From the NCBI GenBank assembly GCA_018432645.1, contig JAHDSP010000061.1, positions 1-5,201 of the forward strand: DNA of 5,201 nucleotides, written 5' to 3'. This DNA is from Bacteroidales bacterium. Lineage in GTDB: Bacteria > Bacteroidota > Bacteroidia > Bacteroidales > DTU049. Made by a program: the position numbers and the translations under genes. Below are positions 1-5,201 of the stretch, piece after piece (the first letter of the stretch is position 1; every line of letters begins with the position of its first letter). A model generated the notes under the pieces. The model ran no database searches, was not told the origin of the DNA, and worked only from the letters and a program-made list of their open reading frames with translations.

Positions 1-384
1 CCATTCAAAACTTGTTTTCAAACAAATGCCAACCTCATCAGCACAAGCTCGCAGACTTTTACCCTCGAGCATACATCTCATGTAATCGAGCATTAATGGA
101 TATTTTCTCATGCGATAAACAAAGGTGCGAGCAGTCTCACGGAATTGATAGCCGCAGGTTTTGCATTTATAAACTTGTCTGCCATTTCTTTTGCCTGCTT
201 TTATGACATTCTCGCTTCTGCAGTCGGGACAGATGGCTGCGGTAGATTGAATTTTTACTTTTTGATAATCTACAGCTGTAGCATTGTTATTAACGAGGTA
301 TTCATATAGCTCATCTAGGAAATCACGCTTGTGATCCTTTGGCAGAGCTAAGTATTCATCGATGTTTTCAAGTAGCTCCTTCAT
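1..384 (-). CDS. IS1595-like transposase, N-terminal part (cut by window edge)
   Basis: This frame is open from an ATG at 384-382 to the left edge, giving 128 codons with no stop; the rest of the gene is outside the window. Residues 52-77 form a zinc ribbon with two CxxC pairs (C52/C55 and C74/C77) in the context CPDC...GRQVYKCKTC. Residues 109-128 (KSLRACADEVGICLKTSFEW) look like a helix-turn-helix. A zinc ribbon followed by this 'cm.eg.SlR..A...gi...TsF.W' pattern is characteristic of IS1595/ISXO2-type transposases, whose DDE-like catalytic domain would follow and cannot be seen here. The enzyme would bind the ends of its insertion sequence and move it. G+C is about 40% in the first 120 bases, clearly above the LysM gene next door, which suggests recent acquisition. 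No Shine-Dalgarno precedes the ATG. Whether the full gene is intact is unknown. Family assignment is from pattern recognition, not a search. Confidence 0.82.
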   Translation of the reverse strand, partial: MKELLENIDEYLALPKDHKRDFLDELYEYLVNNNATAVDYQKVKIQSTAAICPDCRSENVIKAGKRNGRQVYKCKTCGYQFRETARTFVYRMRKYPLMLDYMRCMLEGKSLRACADEVGICLKTSFEW

Positions 385-401
385 AATTATAAAATTTTCA
401 A

Positions 402-409
402 CAAAATTA
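402..409 (-). promoter_or_regulatory. Candidate Bacteroidota -7 box (TAATTTTG) for the transposase gene
   Basis: Reading the minus strand, TAATTTTG matches the Bacteroidota -7 consensus TAnnTTTG exactly and lies 18 bases before the transposase ATG. No TTTG-like -33 element is present at the expected distance. The surrounding sequence is so AT-rich that such a match can easily arise by chance. The leader would be only about 11 bases. Treat as weak. Confidence 0.2.
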
Positions 410-443
410 ATAAATTTTATTGAATTGATAAAATATTTAAAGT

Positions 444-461
444 ATAACATAATAATGTTAT
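444..461. repeat. Short inverted repeat (ATAACAT / ATGTTAT)
   Basis: Two perfect 7-base arms, ATAACAT at 444-450 and ATGTTAT at 455-461, surround a 4-base centre. The repeat lies in the 133-base gap between the LysM gene stop and the transposase start. It could be a protein-binding site upstream of the transposase, or a weak hairpin in the 3' end of the LysM transcript. It lacks a GC-rich stem and a following U-run, so it is not a convincing terminator. AT-rich palindromes of this size also occur by chance. Confidence 0.35.
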
Positions 462-517
462 TTACATCCCTCTCTCATCTCCCTTTTAACCTTTAAAATA
501 CAAATTACCTGTGTTTA

Positions 518-2278
518 TCAATAAACTATTTCCAACTTATAATCCTTCATCCTACCTATCTTGGCAGCTTTATTAGCTTTCGCATTACCTATACTCTCAA
601 AATTACAATTACAGACTGTCCCTATATAATCTAAATTTGTTATACAATTTTTGTAGTTAGCACCATATTCACTTATTAACTCATTTAAAAAATTTATGGT
701 TTCAAAAGCATAGAAAGCATATAAAGATGGAAAAGTATTGTATGTTTTTATAAATTCATTAATAAATTGATTTATTTCAATATTACTTTTGTCAATATAG
801 CAATTATTAAACATTATATATGGAGATATTTTATTTAAAAAATAAAAATCCAAATTATCAAAATATAGCCATGAAGATGGACAGAAAAATGCTAGAAAAT
901 CCAAATTTTTAATTGATGTTCCTAAATGTCTAACTATATTACCAGCTGTAGGTTCATCAATTGTTAAAGCTATTACTACTGCCTGGCCCGTTATTTTTGT
1001 GGGTAGTGATGAAATAGTATTAGAAAAGATTACATTTTCGAAACCATATTTATCTATTAAAATATTTTTTAAATATTTGGCATTATACCTCTCTGTAGAA
1101 TCTGATGTGTGATAAATATATATAGGTATTTCTGTGTTTATATTTTTATAAATATATTCTGCTACTTTGTTTAATTCTTCAGTGATATTTGATAAAAATT
1201 GCACTTCTGGTAGCATTGTATCTACATTTAATTTTTGTAAATAATGTATCCAAAGATATTTTTCAGAAATTAATGATAATGTAAAAGGTAAAAAGTCTTC
1301 ATCTAATGGACCTAGTACTATATCTACGTCTTGCCAATTAATTTTTTCAACATTTTTGTCAAATTCTTTTTTATTTTTCCCTTGTGGAATTGGTATTATA
1401 TTAAAAGAAGTTACATAATCATTTTGCATGTTTTCTAGCAATAATAATGCTTCATAAAATTGAATATAATCAAATCCACTAATGTAATTGACTGCAATAT
1501 TAGAATTTGATGTCAGCATATCAGGAGTAACCTCGTCTAAAGCTGGTACAAAAGCAGCAATGGTAACATCTAATGGCATGCGCCCTTTTTTGCATTTATC
1601 TATTGTAGTATTTTCCTTTGGTTGTTTTATAATCAACTGTTGTCCAGTTCTTACGAAATATGATGGTAGCTGATTCCATTTAACTATGCTATCTACAGAG
1701 GTATTAAATTTTTTTGCGATGAAATATAAAGTTTCTCCTTCTTTAACTTCATAATTAATAATATTTTTTGAGCTATCAATTTTATTATCTTGTATTTTAA
1801 CTATAGGAGATGTAGTGTCTACCTTTTGGGGATTTATACCTACAATTATAGTATCATTAATTTTTAATATGCCAGATGATAAAATTTTTGCATTCCAATT
1901 GCGCAAATCTTCTATATCTACATTATATTGATTACTAATGCTATATAATGTTTCTTTAGGTTTCACAACATGATAAATAGTATCATATGAAACTCTATAT
2001 TCAGCAATTTCTGATTTAGAAATAGGAATTTTTAACTTATCACCAGGTTTTATTTTTTCTTTAGCCCATTCATTATAGGCATAAATATCATCTATATTTA
2101 CTTTATATGTTTTAGCAATTGAATATATAGTTTGTCCTCGTTCTACAGTGTGGACATAAAATTTCATTCCGTTTTCTTCGATAACTTCATTGCTAATAGA
2201 AATTTGCTGTGCATTTAAAATGAAAACATTGGATACAAAAAAAATTAATATACACAATGCATGATTGATATTTTTCAT
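518..2278 (-). CDS. Secreted LysM protein with C-terminal periplasmic-binding-like domain
   Basis: This complete 586-residue protein starts at the ATG at 2278-2276 and ends with TGA. The start is favoured because it opens directly into a signal peptide: a short basic/polar start, a hydrophobic core at about residues 8-21, and a likely signal peptidase I site after LNA (about residue 23). There is no lipobox. Three LysM modules follow at about 41-86 (starting YVHTVERGQTIYSIAKTYKV), 102-147 (YHVVKPKETLYSIS) and 176-219 (YEVKEGETLYFIAKKF). They carry the usual GxT/GET-LY-IA pattern and the WN motif, although the second has K in place of the usual G (KPKET). LysM binds N-acetylglucosamine-containing glycans such as peptidoglycan. 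From about 235 to 560 the protein resembles type 1 periplasmic-binding folds (VTIAAFVPA..., DVDIVLGPLDEDF, FPSLYAFYAFETINFL). This architecture is common in Bacteroidota; the ligand is unknown and no transporter genes are adjacent. It probably acts in the periplasm bound to the cell wall. A structural or sensory role, or activation of wall synthases, is as plausible as solute binding. Confidence 0.85.
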   Translation of the reverse strand: MKNINHALCILIFFVSNVFILNAQQISISNEVIEENGMKFYVHTVERGQTIYSIAKTYKVNIDDIYAYNEWAKEKIKPGDKLKIPISKSEIAEYRVSYDTIYHVVKPKETLYSISNQYNVDIEDLRNWNAKILSSGILKINDTIIVGINPQKVDTTSPIVKIQDNKIDSSKNIINYEVKEGETLYFIAKKFNTSVDSIVKWNQLPSYFVRTGQQLIIKQPKENTTIDKCKKGRMPLDVTIAAFVPALDEVTPDMLTSNSNIAVNYISGFDYIQFYEALLLLENMQNDYVTSFNIIPIPQGKNKKEFDKNVEKINWQDVDIVLGPLDEDFLPFTLSLISEKYLWIHYLQKLNVDTMLPEVQFLSNITEELNKVAEYIYKNINTEIPIYIYHTSDSTERYNAKYLKNILIDKYGFENVIFSNTISSLPTKITGQAVVIALTIDEPTAGNIVRHLGTSIKNLDFLAFFCPSSWLYFDNLDFYFLNKISPYIMFNNCYIDKSNIEINQFINEFIKTYNTFPSLYAFYAFETINFLNELISEYGANYKNCITNLDYIGTVCNCNFESIGNAKANKAAKIGRMKDYKLEIVY

Positions 2279-2304
2279 AATTATTAATATAAAATAATTT
2301 TTTA

Positions 2305-2312
2305 CAAATTTA
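2305..2312 (-). promoter_or_regulatory. Candidate Bacteroidota -7 box (TAAATTTG) for the LysM gene
   Basis: On the minus strand TAAATTTG matches the -7 consensus TAnnTTTG exactly, 27 bases upstream of the LysM ATG, which would give a leader of about 20 bases. It lies between the terminator of the preceding operon and the gene, where a promoter is expected. No good TTTG -33 box was found about 19-21 bases further upstream, and the region is extremely AT-rich, so the call is tentative. Confidence 0.35.
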
Positions 2313-2360
2313 ATGAATTTATGTAAAATAATGATATTATTAATTTATCTCATAATAAAT

Positions 2361-2394
2361 AAAAAAAGGGTTCAAAAAATTTTGAACCCTTTTT
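2361..2394 (-). terminator. Intrinsic terminator of the efflux permease/PII-like operon
   Basis: The arms at 2363-2377 and 2380-2394 are perfectly complementary: AAAAAGGGTTCAAAA pairs with TTTTGAACCCTTTTT. In practice this gives a stem of about 14 bp with a small A/U loop. On the minus strand the hairpin is followed by a run of seven T (2367-2361), the classic Rho-independent form. It begins 25 bases beyond the stop codon of the PII-like gene. It separates that operon from the LysM gene. The plus-strand reading also ends in a run of T, so it could work in both directions, but no convergent gene is visible. Confidence 0.88.
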
Positions 2395-2418
2395 AAATAA
2401 AAAAAATTATGAAAAAAA

Positions 2419-2721
2419 CTAAGAAATGTCGTCGGAAGTCTTCAAGATATCCCAAGCAAAGGCTTTAATACCAGCTTCTTCATTTAATTTATCTAGTTTA
2501 TTAATAGCAGTCATCACATTATCTAGTTGATCATCAGGTATCATTGTTAAAATAGCTGAGTTAAGTTCTGGCCAAGTATGAGTACCTAATCTAGGTTCTC
2601 CTACCTTACCTTTTCCCTTAACAGTATCTAGCATAGTATAAGCATTCACTCCTAAACGTTCTAAAAGATATTTTATTTGTTCAGCCACAGACTGATTATA
2701 AATTAAAAGTACAGCTTTCAT
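2419..2721 (-). CDS. Small PII-like (ferredoxin-fold) protein coupled to RND efflux permease
   Basis: This 100-residue cytoplasmic protein has no signal peptide. Its ATG (2721-2719) overlaps the permease stop as ATGA, implying translational coupling, and it ends with TAG. Predicted elements follow the PII order: strand 2-9 (KAVLLIYN), helix 11-25, strand from 27 (AYTMLDTV), a short glycine-rich loop at 34-47 (VKGKGKVGEPRLGT), strand 53-61 (NSAILTMIP), helix 63-83 and strand 85-92 (IKAFAWDI). PII-family proteins are trimers that sense nucleotides or other small ligands and bind target proteins, often membrane transporters. Compared with GlnB/GlnK (about 112 residues) it has a shorter, different T-loop without the uridylylated tyrosine. 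It also lacks an obvious B-loop TGxxGDGK motif. It is therefore not a standard nitrogen regulator. PII-like proteins are known to be encoded next to RND-type efflux genes, so a role in sensing for or modulating this pump is likely but inferred. The fold assignment rests on sequence pattern alone. Confidence 0.72.
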   Translation of the reverse strand: MKAVLLIYNQSVAEQIKYLLERLGVNAYTMLDTVKGKGKVGEPRLGTHTWPELNSAILTMIPDDQLDNVMTAINKLDKLNEEAGIKAFAWDILKTSDDIS

Positions 2722-5201
2722 GATTTATTATTTTTGTTGTTAAATAAAATTTTATCTACGAAACCGAATTGTTTTCTCATACGCATCAATTCTTTTCTCC
2801 TACTACCAGAGCGAATAAAGGTATAATAAGCTGTAGGTACTACTATTAAAGACAAAATAGTTGAGAAAACAAGACCACCTATAACAGCTATACCAATAGG
2901 AGCCCACAATTCACTACCTTCTCCCGTGCTTAGAGCCATAGGTAGCATACCAAGGAAAGTTGTAGAAGCTGTCATTAAAATTGGACGTAGACGAGATCTA
3001 CCTGCTTGTACGACAGCATCATGCAAACGTAGTCCTCTATCACGTAGTAAATTTGTAAAATCTACTAAAATAATACTATTTTTCACCGCTATACCTATTA
3101 GCATAACTCCACCTAACATAGCATTCACACTTAAGGTTTTTCCAGTTATTAGCAAGGCTAAAATCACACCTGAAAGAGCAAAAGGAATAGATAGAATAAT
3201 AAGTAAAGGCATTGTCAATGATTCAAATTGTGCTGCCATAGTAATATAAACAAGCAAAATAGAAACAAGTAATAGTATAATAAGATCTCTAAAAGAATCC
3301 ATTTGATCCTCATAACGACCACCCACATTAATATCTACACCTCTAGGCAAATCAATATTTCTAGTTAGTTGCTGAATAGAAGCTCCTAGCTCACCCAAAG
3401 AAATATTTTCTGGTTTAGCTGACACAGTAATAACTCTTTGTTTATTTTCATGATCAATTTCTGGTGGAGTAGATTCTTCAACAATATTAGCAATTTCAGA
3501 TAAACTAACTTTAGCGCCAGTAGGGGTAGAAATCATAAGATTTTTAAACAATTCAATGTCATTTCTAGCTCTATCATTTAATCTCACTATTACATCATAT
3601 TCACTACCTTCTTCACGATATTTAGAAGCAGTATAACCAGTAATGTAATTTCTCAAAGTATTGCTAACAGTAGCCGAAGTAAGGCCTAATCTAGCTAATT
3701 TTTCTCTATCAAAATAAACTTTAAAAGTAGGTTGATCATTTTTTCTAGTAATAATAACATCTCGAGCACCAGGTATTTTACTAATTTCATCTCTTATAAT
3801 ATTAGCTACCTTCATACTACTATCGAGATCTTGTCCAAAAATTTGAACTTCAACATTATTACCCATCATAGTACTAGCACCACCACCAGCATTAATGTCA
3901 TATTTGATAACTTCGGGCATAGTATCTAAAACATTACGAAAATCTTCAGCTATTTCAAAAACTGTCCTTTCACGTTCTTCTCTATCATTAAGTCTCAAAG
4001 TCATAACTACTTCATTACTCCCTTGAGAACTTGCCATTATAGACATAGAAGCTTCATCTGAAGATCCAGCTGAGAACGACATAATATATTTCTCTGGATA
4101 ACGCTCATTGATTATTTTCTCTAGCTTAGAAATAAATTGTTCTGTATTCTCGAGTTTCAATCCAGTTTGCAAATAAATATTAGCATTTACGATGCCTTGA
4201 TCAGCTTGTGGTAAAAATTCTGTACCTAGTAGAGGGAATAATGCCATAGTACCTAAAAATATTACAAAAGCTAGAATTAAAGTAGTTTTTTTATATTTTA
4301 AGACGTAAGTAAGAAGTTTTTGATATGTATTATCTAACCAATCTAGAGCTTTACCTATAGTAGAAGCCCATAATTTATAGCCCTTATCTTTATTTTTATT
4401 ATTATTGTCTTCATCAGAGCCATAAATATTTCTACCTTTTAGCATATGTGCACTCATCATAGGAGTAATAGAAATAGCAGCTAATGTTGAAACAGAAACA
4501 GTAATAGAAACTATCCAACCCAAACTTCTAAATATTGTACCAGTAAGGCCAGAGAGCATTGTCAAAGGCAAAAATACCACTATTATTACTATTGTAGAAG
4601 CAATCACAGCTGTCCATACTTCATTAGTACCCGCTATTGATGCCTCTCTTGGCGTACTACCTCTCTCTATATGTTTAGTAATATTTTCTAAAACTACAAT
4701 AGCATCATCTACTACCATACCTATCGCTATTGTAATAGCTGATAAAGAAATGAGATTTAATGTATCATTAGCTAAAAATAGATAAATAAAACCAGATATT
4801 AATGCTATAGGAATTGTAACAAGTATCACTATAGAAGACCTCCATCTACCAAAGAATAATAAAACTACCAGAGAAACAAAGATAAAAGCAAATATGATAG
4901 TTTCTATTAGATTATTAACAGAATTAAGTATATTTTCAGATGAATCATAAATAGGGTACATCTGGACATCAGAAGGCATTTTTTGCATAATGTTATCGAG
5001 TTCTTCCATTGTTTTATTAGCAACCTGCACAGTATTGGCATCAGATTGTTTCATTATCATCAATCTTACACCTTGTCTTCCATTAACACTTTCATAAACT
5101 GTTTTATCTTTTAAACTATCCCTAATAACAGCTATATCACTAAATTTAACTACTCGCCCATTTTGAAAACCTACAACAATATCTTTTATTTGATCACTAG
5201 A
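2718..5201 (-). CDS. RND efflux permease, AcrB/HAE type (N-terminus beyond window edge)
   Basis: The frame is open to the right edge: 827 residues are visible of about 1,040 usual for AcrB-like pumps, so roughly the first 200 (TM1 and part of the first porter domain) are missing. The first visible stretch (GFQNGRVVKFSDIAVI, then NGRQGVRLMIMKQSDANTV) is standard porter-domain sequence, so the TTG at 5063 and ATG at 5060 are internal codons. Counting from the edge, TM2-TM6 lie at about 97-249, TM7 at 305-325, the second periplasmic porter domain at 331-631, and TM8-TM12 at 639-794. Proton-relay residues are present: the paired Asp in VDDAIVVLEN of TM4 (codons 4704-4709) and Lys in AVKNSIILVDF of TM10 (codon 3081-3083), matching AcrB D407/D408 and K940. 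The DD pair and FLPQADQG favour a drug/amphiphile pump over a metal-type CzcA/CusA pump. It should form a trimer in the inner membrane, exchanging protons for substrate, and work with a membrane-fusion protein and outer-membrane channel not visible here. Substrate is unknown. Confidence 0.95.
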   Translation of the reverse strand, partial: SSDQIKDIVVGFQNGRVVKFSDIAVIRDSLKDKTVYESVNGRQGVRLMIMKQSDANTVQVANKTMEELDNIMQKMPSDVQMYPIYDSSENILNSVNNLIETIIFAFIFVSLVVLLFFGRWRSSIVILVTIPIALISGFIYLFLANDTLNLISLSAITIAIGMVVDDAIVVLENITKHIERGSTPREASIAGTNEVWTAVIASTIVIIVVFLPLTMLSGLTGTIFRSLGWIVSITVSVSTLAAISITPMMSAHMLKGRNIYGSDEDNNNKNKDKGYKLWASTIGKALDWLDNTYQKLLTYVLKYKKTTLILAFVIFLGTMALFPLLGTEFLPQADQGIVNANIYLQTGLKLENTEQFISKLEKIINERYPEKYIMSFSAGSSDEASMSIMASSQGSNEVVMTLRLNDREERERTVFEIAEDFRNVLDTMPEVIKYDINAGGGASTMMGNNVEVQIFGQDLDSSMKVANIIRDEISKIPGARDVIITRKNDQPTFKVYFDREKLARLGLTSATVSNTLRNYITGYTASKYREEGSEYDVIVRLNDRARNDIELFKNLMISTPTGAKVSLSEIANIVEESTPPEIDHENKQRVITVSAKPENISLGELGASIQQLTRNIDLPRGVDINVGGRYEDQMDSFRDLIILLLVSILLVYITMAAQFESLTMPLLIILSIPFALSGVILALLITGKTLSVNAMLGGVMLIGIAVKNSIILVDFTNLLRDRGLRLHDAVVQAGRSRLRPILMTASTTFLGMLPMALSTGEGSELWAPIGIAVIGGLVFSTILSLIVVPTAYYTFIRSGSRRKELMRMRKQFGFVDKILFNNKNNKS

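Noticed and set aside
12..206. A 64-codon open frame on the plus strand
   Set aside because: It lies antisense to the transposase, whose minus-strand frame has clear zinc-ribbon and helix-turn-helix motifs; the plus-strand protein resembles nothing recognisable.
484..498. TTTTAA...TTAAAA as a terminator for the LysM gene
   Set aside because: The arms are only six A/T pairs with a tiny loop and no U-run on the minus strand; chance occurrence is likely in this AT-rich gap.
1488..1673. A 61-codon open frame on the plus strand
   Set aside because: It is antisense to the LysM/binding-protein gene and has no recognisable motif or start signal.
2419..2721. The small gene as a canonical GlnB/GlnK nitrogen regulator or CutA
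   Set aside because: The T-loop tyrosine and the TGxxGDGK B-loop of GlnB are absent, and the protein sits with an efflux pump rather than ammonium transport or glutamine synthetase genes; CutA signature motifs are not evident either.
2926..3249. A 107-codon open frame on the plus strand
   Set aside because: It is a shadow of the conserved TM8-TM11 region of the permease on the opposite strand.
3732..3929. A 65-codon open frame on the plus strand
   Set aside because: It is a Ser/Thr/Asn/Ile-rich low-complexity shadow of the permease porter domain.
5058..5063. A start codon (TTG at 5063 or ATG at 5060) for the permease
   Set aside because: The same frame stays open to the window edge and the 46 upstream codons encode typical RND porter sequence (GFQNGRVVKFSDIAVI, VNGRQGVRL), so these codons are internal and the gene is cut by the edge rather than truncated.

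Overview
The window is a stretch of AT-rich bacterial chromosome, most likely from a member of the Bacteroidota. Three things point there: a secreted LysM protein fused to a type 1 periplasmic-binding-like domain, an architecture common in that phylum; no clear Shine-Dalgarno sequences before the starts; and TAnnTTTG-type -7 boxes upstream of two genes. Species or genus cannot be read from the sequence. All four genes lie on the minus strand, so transcription runs from right to left in the given coordinates.

Right part (2361-5201): an RND-family efflux permease whose N-terminus (roughly the first fifth) lies beyond the right edge, followed with an ATGA stop/start overlap by a 100-residue protein that looks like a shortened PII-type (ferredoxin-fold) regulator. 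A strong intrinsic terminator at 2361-2394 closes this unit. The membrane-fusion protein and outer-membrane channel that such a pump needs are not visible and may lie off the right edge.

Middle (518-2278): one gene for a 586-residue exported protein with a signal peptide, three LysM peptidoglycan-binding modules and a C-terminal periplasmic-binding-like domain. It sits behind the terminator and has a candidate promoter of its own, so it is probably an independent transcription unit.

Left part (1-384): the N-terminal 128 residues of an IS1595-like transposase with a zinc ribbon, running off the left edge. Its base composition (about 40% G+C in the first 120 bases) differs visibly from the LysM gene (about 25% in a sampled stretch), which fits an acquired insertion sequence. 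The ends of the element were not identified.

No tRNA, rRNA, CRISPR array or riboswitch was recognised. The most interesting point is the PII-like gene translationally coupled to a multidrug-type RND pump. The rest is ordinary Bacteroidota gene content, and I do not see evidence for a wholly new system.
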